NCBI GenBank assembly: GCA_041745535.1
Contig: JBGTIS010000337.1
Span: 1 to 15,116, forward strand
Reading direction: 5' to 3'
From: JBGTIS01 sp041745535
GTDB taxonomy: Bacteria > Bacteroidota > Bacteroidia > Cytophagales > Cyclobacteriaceae
DNA length: 15,116 bases
In this document: piece by piece, positions 1-7,142 of the stretch
Position numbering within the stretch: position 1 is the stretch's first letter
Layout: every line of letters begins with the position of its first letter
Notes under the pieces: model-generated
Seen by the model: only the letters and a program-made list of their open reading frames with translations
What the model was told of the DNA's origin: nothing
The model's database searches: none
Position numbers and translations under genes: made by a program

Positions 1-1866
1 CCAATTATAAAACCGGCTACTGTTTTCTGACCCCCGGGGAATTCTGGGAGGCGGACTAAACAAAGTACCGATGGTAGAGGGACTGAATTGGAATAAATTA
101 GAATTACCTAATTGAATATTGGCGGTGGTCTTTGCCTTTAACCCTTTTAGAATTTCATATTCAATAAAGGCATTGGAAAGAAGCGTCCGATCCTCATCTT
201 CGTATACAATTTCCTTGGCCACCCTTAACCAGTTTGGATTCCCAAAAGTAGCCGGGTCTGAAGCTGTTAAGGCCAGGCTGCCATCCGGATTATATGGACT
301 GACCAATGGCGTGGTAATTAGTGCTGAGGAAACAATATTTCCGCTTCCATAGGGGTTGCCATCTGAACTGAAATTCGTGTTAGTTGCATAAGTAGGAGCT
401 ACATTGAATCCCATATTTAACTTATCAGTAGGCTGGAATCGGGTATTCATGCGGAGAGAAAATCTGCGGTAACCCGTTTCCTTCACTACCCCTTCCTGAT
501 CAAAATACCCGGCAGTTACGGAAGTACTGAACCTGTCCATGCCGGTACTTACCGTCAGGTTATAACTTTGTACAGTGCCTGTTCTGGTAATTTCGTCATA
601 CCAGTCGGTGCCTTTACCATATTGCTCCGGATTTTGAAATACCGGGTTCACAGGGCGACCGTTTAATTCGGCAACCTCCTTTTGAAATTGAGCATATTGT
701 GTGGCATCCATCATTTGTAACCGCCGACCCTGGGGAATCTGTTCGTAACCCAGGTAAGAGTTAAAGTTAACTTTTGTTCGACCCGGAACAGCCGTTTTGG
801 TTTGAATAAGCACTACCCCATTGGCCGCCCGGGAACCATACATGGAAGTGGCAGCCGCATCTTTCAGCACACTGATGCTTTCTATTTCACTGGGATTCAA
901 ATTACTGATATCTCCATTAATGGGCATCCCATCTATTACATACAGTGGATCGGAACCTGCTGTAATAGAAGCCGCCCCTCTGATTTGAAATTTCATACCT
1001 TCCCCAGGTCTTCCCGTAGTTTGGTTAATTCTAACGCCACTCATTTTACCCTGCAGCATTTGTCCAACCTGGGCTACGGGAGCATCTTCAAGATCTTCGG
1101 AGTTTACATTTTCTACGGAGCCTGTAATTTCTCTGGTAGCCTGAGTACCATAACCCACCACCACTATTTCTTCCAGACTTTTGATATCCTCTGCCAGCGT
1201 TACGTCAATTACGGCTTTTCCTTTTACAGGAACTTCCTGTGTGACATACCCGATAGAGGAAAACACCAGGATACCGCTTTCGTTCGGTATATTAAGATTA
1301 TACTGTCCGTCCTGATCAGTCACTGTTCCGATGGTAGTGCCTTTCACCACCACATTTACCCCGGGAATGGCACTGCTGGTTTCGCGATCTACTACCCGGC
1401 CACTAATGGCAATTTCACGGATGGGTACCCGCGGCAGGAAAGAAAATCGGGGAGCAAGTTTTTCTATCGCGTCATGGTTTATCTCCTGAATTTTAACCTT
1501 TTTCCTCTCCAGTCTGCCTGTTTTCTGGTCTTCACGCGCTTCAGAAATCACATACACATCCTGCTTTACTTTTTCATACTTTAATCCTAGCGGAGCCAGT
1601 AGCTGTGTCAGAGCTTCTTCCAGCTTCTCTCCTGCCACGCTGCTTTCATTTACCATTTTATTTTCAACATCCTGGTCCTGAAATACGATGCTCACCCGGT
1701 GCTGACTTTCGAATTTTAATAGTACTGTTTTTAAGGCACGTAACTGGTTCTGATTGTTGAACGAACCCTTATAAAGGGCCAACTGCCCCATAGCATGGGT
1801 CTGAAGGCAGCAAACTATCAATACCTGCAGTATTGGTCTGGTGAATAGGTGTAAAGTGTGATACAT
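1..1866 (-). CDS. SusC/RagA-type TonB-dependent outer-membrane receptor with STN domain, 3' part cut off by window edge
   Basis: Reading from an ATG at 1866 to the left edge gives 622 codons with no stop, so the C-terminal part of the barrel is outside the window. Residues 1-28 look like a signal peptide (hydrophobic PILQVLIVCC). Residues about 48-109 fit an STN domain, the part that touches a FecR anti-sigma factor in the periplasm. Residues about 153-225 form a carboxypeptidase-regulatory-like beta-sandwich. LEEIVVVGYG at 231-240 is the typical TonB-box/linker region of SusC proteins, followed by the plug (IRGAAS, then DPLYVIDGMPI, then ISVLKDAAATSMYGSRAANG). The beta-barrel begins near 357. 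Such proteins import oligomers through the outer membrane with TonB energy, normally capped by a SusD lipoprotein, which would lie further left. It is 37 bp downstream of FecR and probably co-transcribed. The family call is secure; the substrate is unknown. Confidence 0.95.
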   Translation of the reverse strand, partial: MYHTLHLFTRPILQVLIVCCLQTHAMGQLALYKGSFNNQNQLRALKTVLLKFESQHRVSIVFQDQDVENKMVNESSVAGEKLEEALTQLLAPLGLKYEKVKQDVYVISEAREDQKTGRLERKKVKIQEINHDAIEKLAPRFSFLPRVPIREIAISGRVVDRETSSAIPGVNVVVKGTTIGTVTDQDGQYNLNIPNESGILVFSSIGYVTQEVPVKGKAVIDVTLAEDIKSLEEIVVVGYGTQATREITGSVENVNSEDLEDAPVAQVGQMLQGKMSGVRINQTTGRPGEGMKFQIRGAASITAGSDPLYVIDGMPINGDISNLNPSEIESISVLKDAAATSMYGSRAANGVVLIQTKTAVPGRTKVNFNSYLGYEQIPQGRRLQMMDATQYAQFQKEVAELNGRPVNPVFQNPEQYGKGTDWYDEITRTGTVQSYNLTVSTGMDRFSTSVTAGYFDQEGVVKETGYRRFSLRMNTRFQPTDKLNMGFNVAPTYATNTNFSSDGNPYGSGNIVSSALITTPLVSPYNPDGSLALTASDPATFGNPNWLRVAKEIVYEDEDRTLLSNAFIEYEILKGLKAKTTANIQLGNSNLFQFSPSTIGTLFSPPPRIPRGSENSSRFYNW

Positions 1867-1870
1867 AATT

Positions 1871-1886
1871 TTAAGGTATAAATTTA
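1871..1886 (-). repeat. Recurrent AT-rich leader element, copy upstream of the SusC gene
   Basis: Read on the plus strand it is TTAAGGTATAAATTTA, 4 nt upstream of the SusC ATG, inside the 37-bp FecR-SusC gap. It matches the start (TTAAGGT) and the ATAAATT part of the copies at 5404 and 8189, with 2-4 fewer bases between them. Confidence 0.4.
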
Positions 1887-1903
1887 GATTTACTAAAGAC
1901 CTG

Positions 1904-2989
1904 TTATCGACTGATGTAAACGATTTCTCCCTGCTTTTTTACCTGCCCCTGAATAAGTTTGGAAAGCACCAGATTAAAGGTTTCTATGTGATCCATGGGA
2001 ATGGTACCGGATACCCTGATATCGCTTAATCCTGAATCCAGCAGCACTACCTGGTAGCCGAATCTCTCTTCTATGGTTCTGGCAAGTTCGCCAATGGGTG
2101 TTGCGTTGCACAACAGGCGACCATCTTTCCAGGAAGAATACAACTCAGGTTGCACTAACTTTTGTATTACCTGACCTTTCCTATGGTGTACTTCCACCAG
2201 ATCACCAGGCTGCATCATCAACTCATTCTCATTCCATTTTACACTCACTTTTCCGCTGTTGAGCACCACCTGCACCTTTTCCCTTCGGGTATTCACATTA
2301 AATCTGGTACCCAAAACCTCCACAGCCACCTCCCGGGAGTGTACAATAAATTTATAGGGTAATTTTTTTGTTAAATTATCCTCCTTACTGGTTTTTTCCA
2401 CCTGAAAGAAAGCCTCTCCCTCTAACCAGACTTCCCGTGCCTGTCGTCCCTGCCAGCTGCCTGGAATTTTTAGCGTTGAATTGGCATTGAGGGTGGCTAC
2501 AGATCCATCGGGAAGCTGTACCGTGGAAGTTTCTCCGTAAGCTGTGGTATACACCTGTTCGCCCCCCTGCTGCATCCACCACAACATCAGGCTTGCTACC
2601 AGGATAAACCCAACAATACTGGCCGCAATCCGAAACAGCATCTTACGCTGTCGGAAAAAAGCGGGCAGTGCTGACTTTTGGGGTTGCTCAGCCACAAAAT
2701 TCGGATGTAAAGGCATTAATTTATTGCGCTCATAAAGTGCATCAGGAACCTCTTTGTTTTTCTGAATATTTCTCCAAACCGTACTGACCTCTTCTGCGCT
2801 TAACCGGTAATGTTGGAAACTCATTTGCTGAATAATGGCTTTCGCCTTTTTGATATCGTCCAGTTTTTCGGGATGGTTTTCCAAAAACCGGTGCCAGAAA
2901 AGGTTAGATTCATTATCAGTTTTTTCAACCCATGACCTGAACGCTTTGTCCAGCACGAAATCTTCGGTGGTGTAGTTTTGATAGTTCAT
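1904..2989 (-). CDS. FecR-family anti-sigma factor (inner-membrane signal transducer)
   Basis: The 361-residue protein has the standard FecR build. A cytoplasmic N-terminal part of about 115 residues should bind the sigma factor. One transmembrane helix lies at about 118-139 (IAASIVGFILVASLMLWW). The periplasmic FecR domain follows at about 147-250 (YGETSTVQLPDGSVATLNANS, VWLEGEAFFQVEK, VEVLGTRFNVN). A C-terminal DUF4974-like module at about 293-360 should contact the receptor's STN domain. Known members relay substrate binding at the outer-membrane receptor to an ECF sigma factor. The SusC gene follows after 37 bp with an STN domain, which fits a matched pair. The sigma factor is not upstream in the same operon, as is usual, but is divergently encoded across a 428-bp gap. 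The ATG start is preceded by an A-rich stretch and no Shine-Dalgarno, as expected in Bacteroidota. Confidence 0.95.
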   Translation of the reverse strand: MNYQNYTTEDFVLDKAFRSWVEKTDNESNLFWHRFLENHPEKLDDIKKAKAIIQQMSFQHYRLSAEEVSTVWRNIQKNKEVPDALYERNKLMPLHPNFVAEQPQKSALPAFFRQRKMLFRIAASIVGFILVASLMLWWMQQGGEQVYTTAYGETSTVQLPDGSVATLNANSTLKIPGSWQGRQAREVWLEGEAFFQVEKTSKEDNLTKKLPYKFIVHSREVAVEVLGTRFNVNTRREKVQVVLNSGKVSVKWNENELMMQPGDLVEVHHRKGQVIQKLVQPELYSSWKDGRLLCNATPIGELARTIEERFGYQVVLLDSGLSDIRVSGTIPMDHIETFNLVLSKLIQGQVKKQGEIVYISR

Positions 2990-3417
2990 AGTTTCGGTAC
3001 TTCAGTTATAGGATGGAAATTGAGCACCAATCTATCCCTGGTAAAAGGAAAATTTTTAAAATTTATAGTAATAATAAATTTTTCAACTAAAAATTATAAA
3101 AAAATCTAATTATTAAGCTGATAATTAAATTTATGATAAAAAAATACTGCAACTGCGATGATAGAAGTTCTATTGCTGCCAATAAGTTCAACTAAATTAT
3201 ACCAGACACAAATTGTCCTTCATCCTGTTGCCGGATATGGATGAACCTGAGGAAAAACTGTATCAGTCTGGCTAGTTGAAAAATAGTGTAGGTATTTACC
3301 TGTTCAAAAAATTAAGACCTGTTGCCAGCCATTTATAAATATGAGGGGATAAATTAGTTATTTTTTAAAATTATGGTAAATTGGATGTTTGTATGATGCC
3401 CTCACTGTCTAAAATTA
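2990..3417. promoter_or_regulatory. Divergent intergenic region between FecR and the sigma gene
   Basis: These 428 bp contain no plausible coding frame and no recognisable RNA gene. They must hold the promoters of both FecR-SusC (leftward) and the sigma gene (rightward). The part 3040-3145 is extremely AT-rich and contains two perfect inverted repeats, each with a 7-nt spacer: AAAATTTAT/ATAAATTTT (arms 3058-3066 and 3074-3082) and TAATTAT/ATAATTA (3107-3113 and 3121-3127). In such AT-rich DNA these may be chance. A 9-bp direct repeat CCTGTTGCC occurs at 3224-3232 and 3318-3326. I saw only weak matches to the Bacteroidota TAnnTTTG element: TAAATTGG at 3377-3384 and GATGTTTG at 3384-3391 on the plus strand, and TATAACTG about 14 bp upstream of FecR on the minus strand. 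None has a clear -33 partner. Confidence 0.6.
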
Positions 3418-4035
3418 ATGTTACACTCATCCCGCCATCTGCTCAATGAAAAATTAAATGCCACACAGGTTTGGGAAAACTTCAGAAATGGTGAGTCCGA
3501 AGCATTTGAGCTGATATACCAGACCCATGTACTGGATTTATTTGATTATGGCATGCATATTCAGGCAGATGCAGACCTGGTAAAAGATGCCATTCAGGAA
3601 TTGTTTATTCATATATGGCAACGCAGAAGGCAGCTAGGAAATGTCAAAAACATTCAGAACTACCTGATGGTAAGCCTGCGGCATAAAATTATAGAAGTAC
3701 TTCGGCAGCGAAAAAAGGGACTCAATTTTTTATCAGCTAAATCTATTTCCCTGGAAAGGTCGGTGGATTCTTATGAATATGAGCTGATCAGCCAGGAAGA
3801 CTTTCATGCGCAGGATCATGCTTTAACGGAGGCTATTGAGAAACTTCCTGCCAGGCAGAAAGAGGTGATCTATCTTTTATTTTACAAGAATGTTTCCCAG
3901 GAAGAAGCTGCCGACATCATGTCACTGCATCTTACTTCGGTGTATACCCTTAGCTGGAAGGCCGTCAAAAGCCTGAAAAAATACCTTCGGAAAGTAACGA
4001 TCCTTTTCTTTTCCTTATGCGGTTTCCTGTATTAA
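3418..4035 (+). CDS. ECF-type RNA polymerase sigma-70 factor
   Basis: The 205-residue protein has sigma region 2 at about 26-97 (FELIYQTHVLDLFDYG, then DAIQELFIHIWQRR, then IQNYLMVSLRHKIIEVLR) and region 4 at about 137-190, with the helix-turn-helix VSQEEAADIMSLHLTSVYTL. Region 3 is absent, as in all ECF factors. The chain ends in a hydrophobic tail (VTILFFSLCGFLY). Start choice: the in-frame ATGs upstream at 3373 and 3385 run into a TGA before 3418, so 3418 is the first usable ATG. The leader has no Shine-Dalgarno. It is the only plus-strand gene in the window, divergent from FecR. It probably directs RNA polymerase to the FecR-SusC promoter when released by FecR, but control of this particular pair is inferred from proximity. 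Confidence 0.95.
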   Translation: MLHSSRHLLNEKLNATQVWENFRNGESEAFELIYQTHVLDLFDYGMHIQADADLVKDAIQELFIHIWQRRRQLGNVKNIQNYLMVSLRHKIIEVLRQRKKGLNFLSAKSISLERSVDSYEYELISQEDFHAQDHALTEAIEKLPARQKEVIYLLFYKNVSQEEAADIMSLHLTSVYTLSWKAVKSLKKYLRKVTILFFSLCGFLY

Positions 4036-4083
4036 CAGATGATGTTATAATAACAGAAATGCCACCATGCCGGCATAATATAA

Positions 4084-4120
4084 AAAAAGGATAAGATCGT
4101 TCTGAGACCTTATCCTTTTT
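4084..4120. terminator. Bidirectional intrinsic terminator
   Basis: A perfect 12-bp stem pairs AAAAAGGATAAG (4084-4095) with CTTATCCTTTTT (4109-4120) across a 13-nt loop. Read on the plus strand it ends in five T's, 49 bp after the sigma gene. Read on the minus strand it ends in seven T's, about 107 bp after the Gfo/Idh/MocA stop. It lies between two convergent 3' ends, so it most likely ends both transcription units and separates the large catabolic cluster from the FecR-SusC unit. Confidence 0.85.
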
Positions 4121-4227
4121 GAAAACCGAGTGGCTGATCACAGATTTCCCAATTATCCTGTGCCATCCGGCCAACCTGATAATTGTTAACCGTAACCAGT
4201 TTTATCGCATTCGTTTACAGATGCTAT

Positions 4228-5391
4228 TTATTTTTCGGTCCAGTCAACGCCGGTATCTTTCCAGCTTCTGGAATTGGCGGAATCTATTACAGCCTCGCAA
4301 ACTTTTTGGGTTTCCAATGCATCTTTAAATGTAGGTGAACAGGGCTCTCCGGTTTCCAGACTTTTGAAAAAGTCGGCTACCTGGTGAATGAAAGAATGTT
4401 CGTAACCAATAGAGGTACCCGGAATCCACCACCGTTTCATATACGGCTGGTCGCTGTCTGTAACCAAAACGGAACGCCATCCTCGTACAATGGAATCATC
4501 GGCATGATCATACATTTCCAGGTAGTTCATGTCGTGCAGGTTCCACCGGAGCGAGGCATGTTCGCCATTGATTTCCAGGGTATTCAACGCCTTATGACCA
4601 CGAGCGTAACGAGTCGCCTCAAAAACGCCCAGCGAACCATTAGCAAAATGGCAGTGGAAAATACAGGCGTCATCAATGCCCACCTTCTGCTTCTGTCCGG
4701 TAGCCTGATGCACCCTTTCTTTGATAAAAGTTTCAGTAACAGCCGACACATCTTTGATACCACCGTTCAGCCACATGGCTGAGTCGATGCAATGGGCAAG
4801 CAGATCGCCGGTTACCCCGGAACCCGCCGCATCCACATCCAGGCGCCATAAGGCTTCACCACCCTGTGGCAGTTCGGGATTGATGGTCCAGTCCTGTAGG
4901 AAGTTGGCCCGGTAATGAAATATTTTTCCCAGTTTACCTGAATCGACAATCTGTTTGATGAGGGTAACGGCCGGCACGCGCCGGTAATTGTACCATACCG
5001 TGTTGGCCACACCCGCCTTTTTCACCGCATCTACCATAGGTTTGGCCTCAGCTACCGAACGAGCCAAAGGTTTTTCGCAGAGTATCATTTTGCCTGCTTC
5101 CGCCGCGGCAATAGCGATATCAGCGTGCATATCGTTCGGAGTACAAATATCAACGGCATCAATATCATCCCGATCGATGACCGCCTTCCAATCGGTTTCA
5201 AAAGATTCATAGCCCCACTGTTCGGCAAATGCCTTTACTTTATCTTCCGTACGGGAACACACCGTTTTCAATACCGGGCGATAGGCCAGTTCGGGAAAGA
5301 AATCTCCAATGCGCTTATAACCATTGGTATGGGTACGGGCCATTAAACCTGTGCCAATCATGGCTATCCTTAGTTCTTTCTTATTTGTCAT
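4228..5391 (-). CDS. Gfo/Idh/MocA-family NAD(P)-dependent sugar oxidoreductase
   Basis: The 387-residue protein starts with a Rossmann fold: RIAMIGTGLMA at 8-18 is the glycine-rich dinucleotide loop. DICTPNDMHADIAIAAAEAGK, ending at 101, leads to the family signature CEKPLA (105-110), in which the lysine is the usual catalytic or binding residue. GDLLAHCID (195-203) matches the conserved Asp/His site of the C-terminal domain. There is no signal peptide or Tat motif, so it is probably cytoplasmic. Members oxidise or reduce hydroxyls on sugars and inositols, and some interconvert 3-keto and normal sugars. Here, with a DUF1080 protein in the same cluster, reduction of a 3-keto sugar (or its oxidation) is a reasonable inference. 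It is the last gene of the minus-strand cluster, 44 bp after the TIM-barrel gene. The family is certain; the substrate is not. Confidence 0.93.
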   Translation of the reverse strand: MTNKKELRIAMIGTGLMARTHTNGYKRIGDFFPELAYRPVLKTVCSRTEDKVKAFAEQWGYESFETDWKAVIDRDDIDAVDICTPNDMHADIAIAAAEAGKMILCEKPLARSVAEAKPMVDAVKKAGVANTVWYNYRRVPAVTLIKQIVDSGKLGKIFHYRANFLQDWTINPELPQGGEALWRLDVDAAGSGVTGDLLAHCIDSAMWLNGGIKDVSAVTETFIKERVHQATGQKQKVGIDDACIFHCHFANGSLGVFEATRYARGHKALNTLEINGEHASLRWNLHDMNYLEMYDHADDSIVRGWRSVLVTDSDQPYMKRWWIPGTSIGYEHSFIHQVADFFKSLETGEPCSPTFKDALETQKVCEAVIDSANSRSWKDTGVDWTEK

Positions 5392-5403
5392 AGGTTTCTC
5401 ATG

Positions 5404-5421
5404 TTAAGGTTAATAAATTGA
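5404..5421 (-). repeat. Recurrent AT-rich leader element, copy upstream of the Gfo/Idh/MocA gene
   Basis: Read on the plus strand it is TTAAGGTTAATAAATTGA, ending 12 nt upstream of the ATG at 5391. Nearly the same string, with a 2-nt insertion, stands 11 nt upstream of the TIM-barrel gene starting at 8177, and looser copies precede five other minus-strand starts. The resemblance was found by eye. Function is unknown. Confidence 0.45.
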
Positions 5422-5435
5422 TTCTTTTTATGCTA

Positions 5436-6248
5436 CTAAAGCAAAGGTTTCAATACATTTTTGATGTAGATGCCGTCGGTCAGCGTTACGCCATCCGGAT
5501 CGGTAATGGCTTCATCACATTCGTCTTCCACAATAATCCACCCCTCAAAATCCGTATTTTTTAATTCCCGGGTAATGCCATCAAAATCAATGATGCCCTT
5601 TCCCATGGGTGCCCACCGGCCATCCTCGTACATATCTTTGTAATGCACACAGTTAACCAGTTCCCGGTACTGTCGAATAATGGTTAGCGGATCCATTCCT
5701 CCTTTCGCCATATGCCCCACATCCGGCGTATATTTAATAACCTGACTGTCCAAACCGTTCAGGAGTATTTTATAATCTTCTTCGGTTCTGTAAATAGAGC
5801 CCATAGGTGAATTCGGGTGGTAAGAGCAAACAAGGCCCTGATCGGCGGCCCTTTTCGCTACTGTATTCACACATTTCAGCAGGTTCTTCTGCCGTTCCTT
5901 TAAATTATCGCGGTCTTTACCAGGCATTTGTACCAGCAGCAAAATGGTTTCCGGAAAATGCCGCAAATATTCAATCCACTGGTCGGCATGGGCTTTCTCT
6001 GTTTCGGTTTCCTTTGGGTTGAGCCAATCTTCCACCAGGCACAAAACCGAGAGTGCCAGGTTATACCGATGCAAAACTTCCTGCATTAAGGCTGGATCTG
6101 AAAAGCGCCCCATAAAACTGGTATCCGGTTCTATGCTTTCGAAGCCTGCACGGGAAGTCACTTCCAGAATATGCTCCAGTTTGTCTTTATATTGTTCGCC
6201 CGGCATGTTCCAGGTATAGGTTTCACAACCTATTCTAATTTTTTCCAT
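5436..6248 (-). CDS. Sugar phosphate isomerase/epimerase-like TIM barrel (AP endonuclease 2 / xylose isomerase-like fold)
   Basis: I start this gene at the ATG at 6248 (MEKIRIGCETYTWNMPG, 270 residues). The frame is open further up to a TTG at 6290, which would add 14 residues without family resemblance and overlap the hydrolase stop. The normal start of this fold is a short first beta-strand such as KIRIGCETYTW. Expected metal-site and strand motifs occur in order: GFESIEPD (35-42), YHPNSPMG (143-150), YTPDVGHMAKGG (173-184) with D176 and H179, CVHYKDMY (200-207) with H202, and the last-strand glutamates in IIVEDE (238-243). Family members isomerise or epimerise sugars, and some act on keto sugars or inositols. 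No signal peptide is seen. It lies 38 bp after the alpha/beta hydrolase and 44 bp before the Gfo/Idh/MocA gene, a common pairing in sugar-catabolic operons. The exact reaction is not assignable. Confidence 0.88.
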   Translation of the reverse strand: MEKIRIGCETYTWNMPGEQYKDKLEHILEVTSRAGFESIEPDTSFMGRFSDPALMQEVLHRYNLALSVLCLVEDWLNPKETETEKAHADQWIEYLRHFPETILLLVQMPGKDRDNLKERQKNLLKCVNTVAKRAADQGLVCSYHPNSPMGSIYRTEEDYKILLNGLDSQVIKYTPDVGHMAKGGMDPLTIIRQYRELVNCVHYKDMYEDGRWAPMGKGIIDFDGITRELKNTDFEGWIIVEDECDEAITDPDGVTLTDGIYIKNVLKPLL

Positions 6249-6286
6249 TGTAAAATATTCTTTTAATGTTCTAAATTGTCGATCAC

Positions 6287-7090
6287 TCAACTATGCTTTT
6301 TTAACCAATTCAATGCCCTCGGGTTAAAATCCTCTATTTGCTCCCAATGAAAAACATGTCCGGCACTGTCATAAAGATGTAACTCACTATTCGGAATAGC
6401 TTCCGCTACTTCGGTAACCATCCAGGCCGGAATGAACATATCTTCCTTACCCCCAATCACCAGGCAGGGGTGCTTTATTTTTGGTAGTTCAGCGAGCACA
6501 TTATGCGATATACAGGCATGCCCCTGCCCTTCCAGCCCATGCAGCGGTTGTGGAAACGGGTCAATGGCAGCTTCCCTTTGAGCCCGCATCAGCTCATCGT
6601 ACACGGTATCATTGTCCCAACTGGATGGGTGCCAAATCAGTTGTTGCACAAAATTTGAGAATTCTTCGGGCCGCAGCCGTTTGGCATGCATCATATGCCT
6701 GAAAACAGCTTCAGTCTTCCGGTCGCAGCGGGCCCAGGGGCACATCAGCACCATCGCACCCACCTTCTCAGGATGTCGCAGGGCTAATTGCATCGCGATG
6801 GTGCCACCCATGGAAACACCCGCCACCCTGGCTTTGGGAATATTCAGCGCATCCATAAGGCCGGCACAATCATCCGCCATCTCAGCCGTGGTATACGGCC
6901 CTTCGGGTTTGTCTGAAAAACCAACCCCCCGGTTGTCGAGCAGGATACAGCGGAAATGCAGTTCCCACAGGGCCACATGCTTTTCCCAAACCGATCCGGG
7001 AGCGGTAATGCCCATGATTAATAACAAAGGTTCACCGGAACCTCTTTCTTCATAATAAAGGTTAATCCCGTTGGCGCGTACGTACGGCAT
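6287..7090 (-). CDS. Alpha/beta-fold hydrolase (esterase or lactonase-like)
   Basis: The 267-residue protein is a compact alpha/beta hydrolase. PLLLIMGITAPGSVW (21-35) holds the oxyanion region, in place of the usual HG. LDNRGVGFSDKP (51-62) is the classic strand-4 loop. The nucleophile elbow is GVSMGG (91-96) with S93. GGKEDMFIP (213-221) supplies the acid D217, and SAGHVFHWEQ (242-251) supplies the base H245, so the triad is intact. It resembles the group containing 3-oxoadipate enol-lactonase and related carboxylesterases; dehalogenase-like activity is less likely. No signal peptide is visible, so it should act in the cytoplasm on an ester, thioester or lactone. An ester- or lactone-cleaving step within a sugar-isomerase cluster suggests either a decorated substrate or a lactone intermediate (inference). 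It starts 52 bp after the preceding TIM-barrel gene. Confidence 0.92.
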   Translation of the reverse strand: MPYVRANGINLYYEERGSGEPLLLIMGITAPGSVWEKHVALWELHFRCILLDNRGVGFSDKPEGPYTTAEMADDCAGLMDALNIPKARVAGVSMGGTIAMQLALRHPEKVGAMVLMCPWARCDRKTEAVFRHMMHAKRLRPEEFSNFVQQLIWHPSSWDNDTVYDELMRAQREAAIDPFPQPLHGLEGQGHACISHNVLAELPKIKHPCLVIGGKEDMFIPAWMVTEVAEAIPNSELHLYDSAGHVFHWEQIEDFNPRALNWLKKHS

Positions 7091-7142
7091 AGTAATTTCA
7101 GGTTATTATAAAATGCTAAAAGATGTTTGGTTACCAAATTGG

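Noticed and set aside
802..1584. Plus-strand 260-residue open frame
   Set aside because: It lies wholly antisense to the SusC frame, whose STN, carboxypeptidase-like and plug motifs are unmistakable. The antisense product has no recognisable domain.
3377..3391. TAAATTGG and GATGTTTG as -7 elements for the sigma gene
   Set aside because: Each has a mismatch to TAnnTTTG and no TTG at the -33 spacing, so they are mentioned only in the intergenic description.
4057..4075. Short ATGCC/GGCAT hairpin before the terminator
   Set aside because: Only five base pairs with a loop of about eight, and the strong 12-bp stem at 4084-4120 explains termination better.
6249..6290. TTG start at 6290 for the third TIM barrel, overlapping the hydrolase stop
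   Set aside because: The extra 14 residues do not resemble the fold's first strand, while the ATG at 6248 gives a standard N-terminus after an A-rich leader.
6612..7055. Plus-strand 147-residue open frame (and similar ones at 7177-7713, 7804-8208, 10559-11038, 14364-14759)
   Set aside because: Each is antisense to a gene with intact catalytic or family motifs, shows no domain of its own, and looks like a shadow of the codon use on the other strand.
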